A DNA stretch of 64,000 bases from Allobosea sp. BK604 (lineage in GTDB: Bacteria; Pseudomonadota; Alphaproteobacteria; Rhizobiales; Beijerinckiaceae). The notes below the pieces were generated by a model. It saw only the letters and a program-made list of their open reading frames with translations. It was not told the DNA's origin and searched no databases. The DNA is taken from positions 620,001 to 684,000 of the forward strand of contig NZ_SLZF01000002.1 of assembly GCF_004341515.1 (NCBI RefSeq), written 5' to 3'. Of the stretch, positions 9,601 through 16,387 are shown piece by piece (position 1 is the stretch's first letter; the number at the start of each line of letters is the position of its first letter). Position numbers and translations under genes: made by a program.

Positions 9601-9885
9601 GGCGATCGTATAGGCGTTCTCGCCGGCGACGCGGACGCGGAAGACGTCGTTGACCGACTGGCCGAGGGCGTCTGTCGCGGTGATCTTGATGTCGGAGAAG
9701 CCGAGCTCGCCGAAATCGAGGACGAGCTTGCCGTCGACGATGGTCGGATCGACCACGGTCTCCTCGGCGACCTGGACCGTGTAGGTGAGGTTCTGGCCGG
9801 AAAAGACCGACGAGAGGTCGATCGTCGCGTTCTGCGCGTCCGGCGTAACCATCATATCCTGGATCGACTTGATGATGCTGGTCAT
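3655..9885 (-). CDS. Giant secreted RTX protein with metallophosphoesterase domain
   Basis: 2076 residues. Approximate domain order: short N-terminal beta domain (1-90); calcineurin-like metallophosphoesterase (93-400) with FPDTQ, HVGD, LPGNHD, VASHS and FSGH metal-ligand motifs; PKD-like domain (435-522); two tandem LamG-like domains (525-740 and 755-965); a concanavalin-type domain (980-1175); a second PKD-like domain (1182-1268); another concanavalin-type domain (1270-1497); about 28 GGxGxDxLx calcium-binding repeats in blocks near 1505-1600, 1632-1678 and 1878-2000; and a C-terminal tail typical of type I secretion substrates. There is no N-terminal signal peptide, which fits type I export. 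The first metal motif reads DTQ rather than D-x-H. A GAGGACGAGCACC ribosome site precedes the ATG. No secretion genes adjoin. Substrate unknown; likely an extracellular phosphodiesterase or phosphatase that binds glycans. Confidence 0.9.
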   Translation of the reverse strand: MTSIIKSIQDMMVTPDAQNATIDLSSVFSGQNLTYTVQVAEETVVDPTIVDGKLVLDFGELGFSDIKITATDALGQSVNDVFRVRVAGENAYTIAVFPDTQDYTSNPSLNHIFGDMTQWLVDNKDSHNIQFMLHVGDITQNNLSYQWDIAEAALRKLDGKIPYSLLPGNHDQASGGSAADHSSVYLDERFSPDKQAGTNPDNFGGAYDQESGSARNTYNTFIAPDGTKWLVLSMEFGPRDDVIRWAGDVIESHLDYRVIVASHSLTSFAGRQDPLAAPLYDEGAGYDYGMGRDPQGANDGETIYRELLAKYPNISMTFSGHIFGDGAETDVSYSQYGNPVYQFLVNYQNGISREITGNGDPSQGNNGGNGAIRLVVIDPDNNTVSTETYFTEFDDYLDGYRVKPELDRDGLTGPYRGHQETFTDVDFGTPELYAMAKAGDDLQATAATGEDKAGIQLDASKSLNPKGEALTYTWTDENGDVIATGANANVDLGLGKHELTLTVTDPAGVKTTDQVVVIVKGDDTLLVETFNDGNADGWSRPGPVLAATTGSTTGYGIVGLPAGDPEAPAPVDATVTAIPKLTKANGGILLKIDDAAAGTVVKSYSLVYDVYLKSGAWFSFLQTDLTNASDGELFLKGGAGIGINQDYEGSFGFNAWHRVAFTITDRGNNVLITKYIDGLKVGDTVQSGANYGRYAIDVSKGMLLFADENGDTAPAYVSSVLFTDKVFTDAEVAALGGVKAGGIVDTLPSGLSKEIDFSDPAVAAGFGNGATSGKASDYGIGLLPGADAPPPQPEEAQVSFIPKLATNQALTLTPSQPLPTGVYVVSSYTLAFDILVPKASAGSYTSLFQTNTGNADDADFFIHNNNNGTGGIGINQDYTGAFHYDQWQRVVIRVTDTGDSVTISKFIDGVLVGSQSMDDDRYTIDLAKGLLLFSDEDGETSNLYISSFLFTDKLYTDQEIADLGGVKAGGIVDEQPTPYSVQIDFSQPGMVDEWGNSSVVAGQVGSSAGNFLVKGTVASRPDQVDSLPAPEGALYDQSDAAGNILIWGASEARNWSDYVYEIGLTAMDNDGIGVVFYYQDEKNYYRFSMNGETNRRELVKVQDGVQTVLASTAAGLQFNAELMLKVAVTDGAINIFLGDRNVFDGPVVDASNPLTHGTIGVYSSEQRSSIFDDVVVTRIGLTAHAGENERAYDLDGDGHASVTLDAGSSFGRADIASYVWTDKDGNVIATGKNPAVDLAAGLHQLTLTVTDTQGNVATDRVDIDIVAKAKLLVAEDFSSAASLSKWTIVDEGEFGGVGPDGKSSEWHVTADGKLIQTSDLQSRELTWNGASNPDVWQDGWSPLGDGVNVLRLGTYALYNDPAARNWDDYAIEATFQTPDNDGLGFLFHYTDNKNYYKLELDAEGTLDRSPGNGAGSIFNLIRMRDGIEEILAQVPGKYEPGLATQLRVEIVDNRVQAWLGGDQLFAYAIEDHGNEKGTFGLYSWGNQGLTFDDVRVTDLTPVTAGGNNGTPGDDALTGTAGDDVIAAGAGDDQVMALAGNDIVRGEAGDDEIDGGAGNDQLSGGEGDDSLLGGAGDDVLAGGADDDTLDGGDGSDTVDYSGDTAGVTVDLAAGEAFGDDSGADELSGIENVIGGAGNDTLLGDAGANALSGGAGNDMLEGGAGDDTIDGGEGSDTLVLAGAIGTVLLDLGAHTASGQGIGSDSFHAIERVLFGDGDDTIRLAGASVVTSAIASAPIAIDGGAGHDVLELAGTGESLLGPITGIEELKLVSGAWLVSQEGVAIDFQDGAQTLRIDLDLLGDNQFAGTISGFGQEDLIQIQGIGDANAATLGAGNLLTVLGGATGPITLQLDPAEDFAGMAFSVTSDGNGGVNLSYAPAATDDVLTGGNGDDTLDGAAGNDTITGGAGNDTLSGGTGTDSVDGGSGNDLVSGGAGDDQLKGGSGVDQIDGGDGNDVIDAGSDNDTVLGGAGNDQLKGGSGDDRLNGGAGVDMLSGGSGHDTFVFQAGMGRDVIADFTVTGSSSDVIEFSLELFADFAAVMGSAEQNGRDLVITVDEQSSITLANVTLSSLQTDDFRFV

Positions 9886-10296
9886 GGTGCTCGTCCTCGC
9901 TCGTTCACGCAGATACCGTGCCGGCTAATGGCCGACGTCGCGGGGGCAGAAGCCCGGGGCATGGCTCCTGCGTTCGGGGCGAAGAACTGGGCGGCGGAGA
10001 TGACAGGGCGGTGAAATTCAGGTTTCGGTAACCATTCAAATTATCGATACCGGGTATCCCTCGAACCAATGGAACCGGGCCGGATGGCCGTGCCCGGTCA
10101 CGGCCCGAGCACACCATTCCGGATGATGTTTTCCCGGCTAGAGAGGCGATGGCGGTCTCGCCTGCCCGCTGCGAAGAGCGGCTTTGCGAACAGCGGCGGC
10201 GAGAGCCTGCGTTCGCTCCAATCGATGGGAAGGACGTTTTCGGCGGGCGGGACGGCCCTGTCATCAGGCTGTCGCGCCCGCGCCGGATAGGGCCTC
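9886..10296. other. Non-coding divergent promoter region
   Basis: 411 bases between the RTX gene (minus) and the LysR gene (plus). The part near 10010-10060 is distinctly less GC-rich than its surroundings and contains a palindrome. Short open frames exist on both strands, but none has a convincing ribosome site or recognisable product. I read this as the promoter area of both flanking genes. Confidence 0.6.
10046..10058. promoter_or_regulatory. Palindrome GATACC-G-GGTATC, candidate operator
   Basis: A perfect 6+1+6 inverted repeat inside the AT-richer part of the divergent region between the RTX and LysR genes. LysR-type regulators commonly bind interrupted palindromes upstream of their own gene and the divergent target, so this is a candidate site. 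No functional evidence is visible. Confidence 0.35.
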
Positions 10297-11205
10297 ATGT
10301 CCACGACGCAGCTGCGCGCCTTTCACTTCGTTGCGCTGGCGGGAGGCTTTTCCCAGGCGGCGCGTGAGATGGCGACCGGCCAATCGACCCTGTCGGCGCA
10401 GGTGCGCCAGCTCGAGGCGAGCTCCGGCATCAACTTCTTCGAGCGCAAGCCCCGCGGCGTCGTGCTGACTCCGGAAGGGCAGGCGCTGTTCGAGTTGACC
10501 TCGCGCCTGTTCGCGGCCGAAGCCGAGGCCCGGGCCTTCCTGCGCGACGAGGCCGGACGCACCGGCGGGCATCTGCGCGTCGCGGCCGATGGCGCCTTCC
10601 TCTCCCTGCCGATCCTGGCGCAACTCAGGAATGCGAGGCCGCGCCTCGGCTTCTCGCTCGCCATCGACAATTCAGACCGGGTGGTCGAGCTGATCGTGAG
10701 CTATCGCGCCGATGTCGGGATCACGGCGCGGCTGCCGGGCGATCCGCGGCTCTATGCGCGCCATTTCGCGAATATGAGCCTTGGCCTATGCGTGCCGAAC
10801 GAGCATGAGCTGGCGCGCGCATCCTCCGTCGCGATGCAGGATCTGGCGGGCTTGCCCCTGGTCATGCGCGAGCGTGGCTCGCTGACGCGCGAGATGTTCG
10901 AGCGGAACCTCGCCGAGCACGATGTCTCGCTCGGCCCGATGCTGGAGATCTCGACCCGCGAGGGCGTGCGCGAGGCGGTGGCGCTGGGATTCGGGATCAG
11001 CGCCGTCACCCGCCACGAATTCGGCCATGACACCCGGCTCAAATTCGTGCCCATTCGCGACGCGCGGCAGGTCATCCGAGAATATGCGGTCTGTCTGGCG
11101 GAGCGCCGCCATCTGCCGCTGGTACGCGAGTTTTTTGCGCAAGCCGATCTTTGGGGAGAGGCCCAGGGCGGCGCGGATGCACCCTCGCCGTCCGACCCGG
11201 TCTAG
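10297..11205 (+). CDS. LysR-family transcriptional regulator
   Basis: 302 residues. The N-terminal winged helix-turn-helix (about 3-60) reads QLRAFHFVALAGGFSQAARE and continues into STLSAQVRQLEA and FERKPRGVVLTPEG, the classic LysR pattern. An effector-binding domain of periplasmic-binding-protein fold follows (about 90-295), with ADVGITARLPG in the ligand cleft. It is transcribed divergently from the giant RTX gene, 411 bases away, which makes that gene a candidate target. It also resembles the LysR proteins linked to phosphonate catabolism, but no such genes are nearby. Ligand unknown. Confidence 0.88.
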   Translation: MSTTQLRAFHFVALAGGFSQAAREMATGQSTLSAQVRQLEASSGINFFERKPRGVVLTPEGQALFELTSRLFAAEAEARAFLRDEAGRTGGHLRVAADGAFLSLPILAQLRNARPRLGFSLAIDNSDRVVELIVSYRADVGITARLPGDPRLYARHFANMSLGLCVPNEHELARASSVAMQDLAGLPLVMRERGSLTREMFERNLAEHDVSLGPMLEISTREGVREAVALGFGISAVTRHEFGHDTRLKFVPIRDARQVIREYAVCLAERRHLPLVREFFAQADLWGEAQGGADAPSPSDPV

Positions 11206-11218
11206 TTTGCAGGGCTGA

Positions 11219-11245
11219 CGCTGGCCCCGGTCGCCGAGGCCAGCG
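11219..11245. terminator. Stem-loop between convergent genes
   Basis: CGCTGGCC (11219-11226) pairs perfectly with GGCCAGCG (11238-11245) around an 11-base loop, midway between the convergent LysR and emrB stop codons. There is no T-run on either side, so it is at best a weak bidirectional terminator. Confidence 0.4.
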
Positions 11246-11260
11246 CTTGATCATTCGCGG

Positions 11261-12853
11261 TCAGTGCGCCGCGGCAGAACCGCCGCTTTGGCCCTTCCTG
11301 GCGAAGAGGACCGCGACCGCCGCGATCGCCAGCATGATGCCGATGACCGCAAAAGTATCGCTGAAGCCCAGCACCAGGGCCTGGCGCTTCACCGTCTTGC
11401 CGAGCGCGATGATCGCCTGGCTCTTTGCGGTCGCGACATCCGAGACGCCATGCGCCAGGAAATAGTTCGTCATCTGGTCGATGCGGGCACGGACCTCTTC
11501 GCGGAAGGGCGTGACCGACTGGCCGATGATGTTCGAATGGAACTGCTCGCGCTTGGTGATGATCGTGCCCAGCGCGGCGGTGCCGACCGCGCCGCCGAGA
11601 TTGCGCAGCATGTTGAACAGGCCCGACGCGTTGGCGGCGTCCTTGGGCTGGATGCTCATCATCGCGATGGCGGTCAGCGGCGTGATCACCATGGACTGGC
11701 CGATGGCGCGCACGATATTGGGCCAGAACAGCTGGTCGCCGGCATAGTTCAGCGACATATGCGTGTTCATGAAGCAGGAAGCTGCGAAGAGCGCGATGCC
11801 GAAGAAGGTGATGTAGCGCACGTCGAAGCGCTTCATCAGCATCGGCACGAGCGGGATGAGCAGGAGCTGCGGCAGGCCGGTCCAGGCCAGCACCATGCCG
11901 ATCTGCTCGGCATTATAGCCTTGCACCTGGCCGAGATATTGCGGCAGCACATAGACCGAGCCGAACAGGCCGAAGCCGACGAGGACGTTGGCGATCGTGC
12001 CGACGCTGAAATTGCGGTTCTTCAGCAGCGAGAGATCGACCAGCGGCTTCTTCACCCTGAGCTCGATCCAGATGAAGGCCGTCAGGAACACGGCCGCGAT
12101 CAGGGCGAGCTTGACGATGAAGTCCGACTGGAACCAATCGTCCTTGTTGCCTTCCTCGAGCAGGGTCTGCAGGGCGGAGAGGCCGATCGCCATGGTGACG
12201 ATGCCGGCCCAGTCGCCCTCCCTGAGCAGGCCGAGCTGCATCGGCTGCTTCTCCAGCGTGAGGAAGAGCGCGACGACCATCGCGATGCTGGGGATGGTGT
12301 TGATGAAGAAGATCGTCTGCCAGCCGTAATTCTCGGTGAGATAGCCGCCGATGGTCGGGCCGATCGCCGGCGCGAAGGTGACGGCAAGCGCGAACATGGC
12401 AAGGCCCATCGGCTGCTGGCCCTTGGGCAGGCGCGTCACGACCATGGTGAAGGCCATCGGGATGAGAACGCCACCGGCGAAACCCTGCAGGCCGCGTAGC
12501 GCGATCATCTCGCCGAGCGAGCTGGCGAAGGCACAGGCCATGGAGAAGAACGCGAAGGCGATCGTGCTCCAGATCATGTAGTTCTTGAACGAGAAGACGC
12601 GGCTCAGATAGCTCGTCAGCGGAATGACGATGATCTCGCCGATCAGGTAGGAGGTCGAGATCCAGGCGCCGTTGTCGACGCCGGTGCCGATGCCGCCCTC
12701 GATGTCGAGCAGCGAGGCATTGGTGATCTGGATGTTGAGGATCGCCATGAAGGCGCCGATGGCGCCTGCCATGATGGCGACCCAGGTGGAGAGGCTGGCC
12801 TTCTCCGGCGCAGACGGGTTCTGCGGGGCGGCGGTCGCTGATTGGTTCGACAT
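11261..12853 (-). CDS. emrB: DHA2-family multidrug MFS exporter (EmrB/QacA type)
   Basis: 530 residues with about 14 hydrophobic segments, the DHA2 (EmrB/QacA) layout. The motif-C-like segment PAIGPTIGGYLTENYGW lies in the fifth helix, and GNRNF-type loops separate the two halves. It is a proton-driven inner-membrane drug or toxin exporter. The ATG at 12853 (MSNQSATAAPQ) is chosen because the cytoplasmic tail and first helix follow at once; the longer upstream frame is arginine/serine-rich and overlaps the adaptor gene. It lies 31 bases downstream of the HlyD-type adaptor on the same strand, so together they should form a tripartite pump with an outer-membrane TolC-like protein encoded elsewhere. 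Confidence 0.92.
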   Translation of the reverse strand: MSNQSATAAPQNPSAPEKASLSTWVAIMAGAIGAFMAILNIQITNASLLDIEGGIGTGVDNGAWISTSYLIGEIIVIPLTSYLSRVFSFKNYMIWSTIAFAFFSMACAFASSLGEMIALRGLQGFAGGVLIPMAFTMVVTRLPKGQQPMGLAMFALAVTFAPAIGPTIGGYLTENYGWQTIFFINTIPSIAMVVALFLTLEKQPMQLGLLREGDWAGIVTMAIGLSALQTLLEEGNKDDWFQSDFIVKLALIAAVFLTAFIWIELRVKKPLVDLSLLKNRNFSVGTIANVLVGFGLFGSVYVLPQYLGQVQGYNAEQIGMVLAWTGLPQLLLIPLVPMLMKRFDVRYITFFGIALFAASCFMNTHMSLNYAGDQLFWPNIVRAIGQSMVITPLTAIAMMSIQPKDAANASGLFNMLRNLGGAVGTAALGTIITKREQFHSNIIGQSVTPFREEVRARIDQMTNYFLAHGVSDVATAKSQAIIALGKTVKRQALVLGFSDTFAVIGIMLAIAAVAVLFARKGQSGGSAAAH

Positions 12854-12884
12854 GACCCAGCTCCTTGCAAGCCGGGCGCGTGCT

Positions 12885-14069
12885 CTAGCGCGCGTCCGCC
12901 ACAGTGGTTTGGCTTGAAACCTTGGTGTTGATGGTCGGGACGACCGACATGCCCGGGCGCAGCGCGCCGGCGAGATTGTGGTCGGGCTCGAGCACGATCT
13001 TGACCGGGACGCGCTGGACGACCTTGGTGAAGTTGCCGGTCGCGTTGTCGGGCGGCAGCAGGGCGAATTCCTGGCCGCTGGCCGGCGCGAGGCTGTCGAC
13101 ATGGCCGGCCACCTTGGCGCCCGGGAACATGTCGACCTCGACCTCGACCTTCTGGCGGGGCTTCACATCGGTGAGCTGCGTCTCCTTGAAATTCGCGACG
13201 ATATAGGTGGCCGCGAGCGGGACGACCGCCATGAGCTGCGTGCCCGCCTGGACGAACTGGCCGACGCGGAGCGTGCGGTTGCCGACGGTGCCGTCGACCG
13301 GGGCGACGATCGACGCATAGGAGAGGTTGAGCTCGGCCTGCTTCTGGACGGCTTCGTCATGCGCGACGGTGGCCTGCGCCTGGGCGAGATCGGCCTTGAT
13401 CAGGTCGACCTGCTTCTGCGCCGCTGCGAGCGCGGCCGTGTCGCGCATGGTGGCGGCACGGGCGGCGTCGATCCTGGCCTGCGCCGATTGCTGGTTCTGC
13501 ACCGAGCCGTAGCCGGTCTTGGCGAGGTTCGTATAGCGCTCGCTATCCTGCTCGGCGAAGGTCTGATTGGCCTTGTCGACCTCGATCGTCGCCTTGGCGG
13601 TGTCGATCACCGAGTGCTGGGCCTCGAGCTGGGCCTGCTTGCTCACGACGGCGGCGCGGGCGGCGGCGACATCGGCCCTGGCCTGGTCGAGCGCGACGCG
13701 GAAGTCGCGATCATCGATCCGGGCGAGGACCTGGCCGGCCTTGACCGGCTCGTTGTCGCGCACCAGCACCTCGGCGATATAGCCGGAGATCTTGGGGGCG
13801 ATCGTGGTGCTGTCGGCCTTGACATAGGCGTCGTCGGTCGAGACCTGAAAGCGCCCGACGGTCCAGTAATCATGGCCCCAATAGCCGGCGCCCATCAGCG
13901 CGGCGACGGCAACGCCGGCCAGCGCGACGCGGCGCAGCGTGTGCTTCGGCCGGGGGGGCTCCGCGACGGCGGCGCTCGCTTCGGCCAGCTTCTCGGCGAC
14001 GATCTCCGGCACGGCCTCCGTGGGCGGAACGGCGCGCTCGGCAGTGATGCGATCCTGATGCTTGCTCAT
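12885..14069 (-). CDS. emrA: HlyD/EmrA-type periplasmic adaptor protein
   Basis: 394 residues. One membrane anchor lies at about 46-66 (LRRVALAGVAVAALMGAGYW), then a biotinyl-lipoyl-like half motif (TIAPKISGYIAEVLVRDN), a long alanine/glutamine-rich coiled coil (about 120-240), and the second half motif with a beta-barrel (SYASIVAPVDGTVGN). It is the membrane-fusion subunit that links EmrB in the inner membrane to an outer-membrane channel. First gene of an operon with emrB, and divergent from a TetR gene across 107 bases. Confidence 0.92.
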   Translation of the reverse strand: MSKHQDRITAERAVPPTEAVPEIVAEKLAEASAAVAEPPRPKHTLRRVALAGVAVAALMGAGYWGHDYWTVGRFQVSTDDAYVKADSTTIAPKISGYIAEVLVRDNEPVKAGQVLARIDDRDFRVALDQARADVAAARAAVVSKQAQLEAQHSVIDTAKATIEVDKANQTFAEQDSERYTNLAKTGYGSVQNQQSAQARIDAARAATMRDTAALAAAQKQVDLIKADLAQAQATVAHDEAVQKQAELNLSYASIVAPVDGTVGNRTLRVGQFVQAGTQLMAVVPLAATYIVANFKETQLTDVKPRQKVEVEVDMFPGAKVAGHVDSLAPASGQEFALLPPDNATGNFTKVVQRVPVKIVLEPDHNLAGALRPGMSVVPTINTKVSSQTTVADAR

Positions 14070-14107
14070 CGGCTCAGCTCCAGCGGCGTGGATATCGACG
14101 TTTCCCC

Positions 14108-14173
14108 GAATTTGGAAACTTGATATTTTCCTAATTAGTCCCTAGTTTGGTTTTGTCAACGAGAATTTGGAAA
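14108..14173. promoter_or_regulatory. Candidate TetR operator region
   Basis: The 11-base element GAATTTGGAAA occurs twice in the same orientation (14108-14118 and 14163-14173), 55 bases apart. The first copy also forms an imperfect inverted repeat GGAAA ... TTTCC (14114-14131), followed by the palindrome CTAATTAG. The region is strikingly AT-rich and lies exactly between emrA and the TetR gene. The second copy would overlap the TetR translation start, as expected for autorepression. Confidence 0.55.
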
Positions 14174-14176
14174 ACG

Positions 14177-14827
14177 ATGATGCGACAAATTCACGAGAGT
14201 GTGAGACGCTCCCGCGGACGCCCGCAGATCCGCTCCGGCGAGGACACGATGTGTCTCGTCGTCGACGCCGCCGATCACGAGTTCCAGGCGAATGGCTATG
14301 CGGGCACGAACATCAAGTCGGTATCCGAGCGGGCGGGGATCTCGACCAAGACGCTCTACAAGCTCGTGCCGACCAAGGCCGAGCTGTTCGAGGCCGTGAT
14401 CCGACGCCGGATCGGCCGCTTCCTGCTCGATGTCGACGACGAGATCAGCGACGATCTCGATCCGCGGGAGGCGCTGGAGCGCCTGCTGCTCGCCTTCGGC
14501 ATGCTGACCCTGACCCCGGACACGATCGCCATCAACCGGCTCGTCATCAGCGAAAGCGAGCGCTTCCCCGAGGTCGCGCGCGCCTTCTACCAATCGGCCA
14601 TCGTTCCGGTGAACGGCGTGATCGAGGGTTGGCTGACCAGGCAGAAGGACAAGGGCACGCTCCGCATCGACGATGTCCATATCGCGTCCGGCATGCTGCG
14701 GGGCATGATGATCATGGAACCGCAGCGGACGGCGATGATGGGCCAGCGTGCCGCGCCACATCGCGACGAGATCGCGCTGCGCGCCAAGCAATGCGCGGAG
14801 GTGTTCTACAATGGCTGCAAGATGTGA
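14177..14827 (+). CDS. TetR-family transcriptional regulator
   Basis: 216 residues. The N-terminal helix-turn-helix is recognisable as FQANGYAGTNIKSVSERAGI followed by STKTLYKLVPTKAELFEAVI. The C-terminal ligand domain (about 85-205) resembles the AefR-like group. The ATG at 14177 is preferred to a TTG 30 bases upstream; a second ATG follows directly at 14180. Its divergence from emrAB and the AT-rich repeated element between them make it the likely repressor of the pump. The inducer is unknown. Confidence 0.88.
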   Translation: MMRQIHESVRRSRGRPQIRSGEDTMCLVVDAADHEFQANGYAGTNIKSVSERAGISTKTLYKLVPTKAELFEAVIRRRIGRFLLDVDDEISDDLDPREALERLLLAFGMLTLTPDTIAINRLVISESERFPEVARAFYQSAIVPVNGVIEGWLTRQKDKGTLRIDDVHIASGMLRGMMIMEPQRTAMMGQRAAPHRDEIALRAKQCAEVFYNGCKM

Positions 14828-14907
14828 AGGGCGGCGCGCTCCTCCGGCCTGATCGGGGCGGTGATCCCCGGCAAGAGCGGCTGGCATCGCGCCGGCCTTG
14901 CCGAGCT

Positions 14908-14927
14908 CGGCGGCGCTTTGGCCGCCG
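14908..14927. terminator. GC-rich stem-loop between convergent genes
   Basis: CGGCGGC (14908-14914) pairs with GCCGCCG (14921-14927) around a 6-base loop, between the TetR stop and the alpha/beta hydrolase stop. It has no T-run, so terminator function is uncertain. Confidence 0.3.
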
Positions 14928-14940
14928 GCCGCGGGCGTCG

Positions 14941-15723
14941 TCACTTCCCGTATCCCGCCGCCTGCAGGATGAGGTCTGCGACCTCCTTGGGATGCGAGAC
15001 CAGGGACAGGTGCCCCGCATCCAGTTCCACGGTGGTGGCATTCATGCGCTTGGCGAGGAAGCGCTCGAGATCGGGATTGATCGTGTAATCGAGCTTCGAG
15101 ACGGCGTACCAGGACGGCTTGCTGCGCCAGGCGGCTTCCGTCGTGCGGCCGGCGAAGATCGAGGCCGCGGTCGAGCCCTGCACGGCATAGAGTTCCTCGG
15201 CCTGCTTGTGGGGAACGCCATTGGCGAAATACTTCAGGAAGGCGTCCTCGGAGAGCTGCGTATAGCCGTCATTGACCTGGATGCCGGCGCGGACCGGGCC
15301 GGTCGGGAATTTGGCGGATAGCGCGACGAAATCCTCGCCAGCATCGGGCGCCCGCGCCGCGACATAGACCAGCGCCGAGACTTTCGGATCGGTGCCGACC
15401 TGGCTGATCACGGTGCCGCCCCAGGAATGGGCGACGATCACCGTCGGTCCGTCCTGCAGGGCGAGCGCGCGCCTGGTCGCCGCGACCGAATCCTCCAGCG
15501 AGCTGAGCGGATTCTGGACTGCCGTCACGTGCAGGCCGGCGGCCTGGAGCAGCGGGATGACCTCGCCCCAGCTCGAGCCGTCGGCCCAGGCGCCATGGAC
15601 CAGCACGACGTTCCTGGCCTTGACCGGAGCGCTCGTCTCGGCCTGCGCCATGGGAGCGGCAAGCGTGATGGCAGCGGCCAGCGCCGCGCCAAGCGCCGTC
15701 ATTGAAATCGCATTGATCGACAT
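14941..15723 (-). CDS. Exported alpha/beta hydrolase
   Basis: 260 residues. A signal peptide ends near residue 28 (APMAQA, then ETS), so the enzyme is periplasmic or secreted. The fold begins with VVLVHGAWADGSSW (oxyanion-hole region). The nucleophile is Ser100 in VAHSWGG, and the catalytic histidine lies in ELDAGHLSLVSHP near the C-terminus. The HGAW and SWGG signatures resemble the esterase-like proteins often annotated as alpha/beta fold hydrolase in Rhizobiales and Burkholderia genomes. The substrate is unknown. It lies 119 bases downstream of dps on the same strand and may share regulation with the bicupin-dps pair. Confidence 0.85.
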   Translation of the reverse strand: MSINAISMTALGAALAAAITLAAPMAQAETSAPVKARNVVLVHGAWADGSSWGEVIPLLQAAGLHVTAVQNPLSSLEDSVAATRRALALQDGPTVIVAHSWGGTVISQVGTDPKVSALVYVAARAPDAGEDFVALSAKFPTGPVRAGIQVNDGYTQLSEDAFLKYFANGVPHKQAEELYAVQGSTAASIFAGRTTEAAWRSKPSWYAVSKLDYTINPDLERFLAKRMNATTVELDAGHLSLVSHPKEVADLILQAAGYGK

Positions 15724-15842
15724 CTCATTTCCTCCTGAATGAGCTGCCCGCCTGCGGGTCAGCGGTTACGGTTGGTCGCGTGGGAACAGTCGAATGCGAG
15801 GGCGCGTCCGTGCCTTGGCCGGAACGGCCGGCGCCATCGGTC

Positions 15843-16361
15843 TCAGGACGCGGTGCGGCCGGTCTCGAACAGGAACCAGGCGCGACGCTCGGTCTCGTCG
15901 ATCCAGACCTCGATCAGGCTGGTCGTCGCGACGTCGTTATGCTCCTCGGCGACGGCATGGGTCGCGCGCAGGAAGGCGGCGAGCTGGCGGTTGTCGCTCG
16001 CCAGTTCGGCCAGCATGTCGGAGGGCGTGACGTATTCGGCGTCGTTGTCCGCCAGGCGCTGCAGCCGGGCGATATGGCCGATCGAGCGCAGGGTGGTGCC
16101 GCCGATCTTGCGGGCACGCTCGGCAATCGCATCGGTCATGGCGAAGATCTGCTCGCCCTGCTCGTCGAGCAGGAGGTGGTAGTCGCGGAAATGCGGGCCC
16201 GACATGTGCCAGTGGAAATTCTTGGTCTTGAGGTAGAGCGCAAACGTATCCGCCAGCAGCGCGGTCAGGGCCGGCGCGATGTCCTTGGTGGCATTCGTGC
16301 CGAGGTCGGTCGGCGTCTGGAGCGGGGCGGTGCGCAGGCTTTCAGCCGTGGAACGGGTCAT
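15843..16361 (-). CDS. dps: Dps family DNA-binding ferritin
   Basis: 172 residues. Visible are the ferroxidase residues of the Dps dimer interface, KTKNFHWHMSGPHFRDYHLL, and the following DEQGEQIFAMTDAIAERARK. The dodecamer oxidises and stores iron with hydrogen peroxide and protects DNA in starvation and oxidative stress; it is cytosolic. The N-terminal tail of about 25 residues has only two basic residues (one Arg, one Lys), so direct DNA binding may be weak. The ATG at 16361 was chosen from the family start; the longer frame overlaps the upstream gene. It lies 26 bases after the bicupin stop, so the two are probably one operon. Confidence 0.93.
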   Translation of the reverse strand: MTRSTAESLRTAPLQTPTDLGTNATKDIAPALTALLADTFALYLKTKNFHWHMSGPHFRDYHLLLDEQGEQIFAMTDAIAERARKIGGTTLRSIGHIARLQRLADNDAEYVTPSDMLAELASDNRQLAAFLRATHAVAEEHNDVATTSLIEVWIDETERRAWFLFETGRTAS

Positions 16362-16387
16362 GGTCTTCGTCCTTTCTGTGGGGAGGG

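Noticed and set aside
12854..13102. 83-residue N-terminal extension of EmrB
   Set aside because: Ser/Arg-rich reading through the end of emrA in another frame; the normal MFS start follows at 12853.
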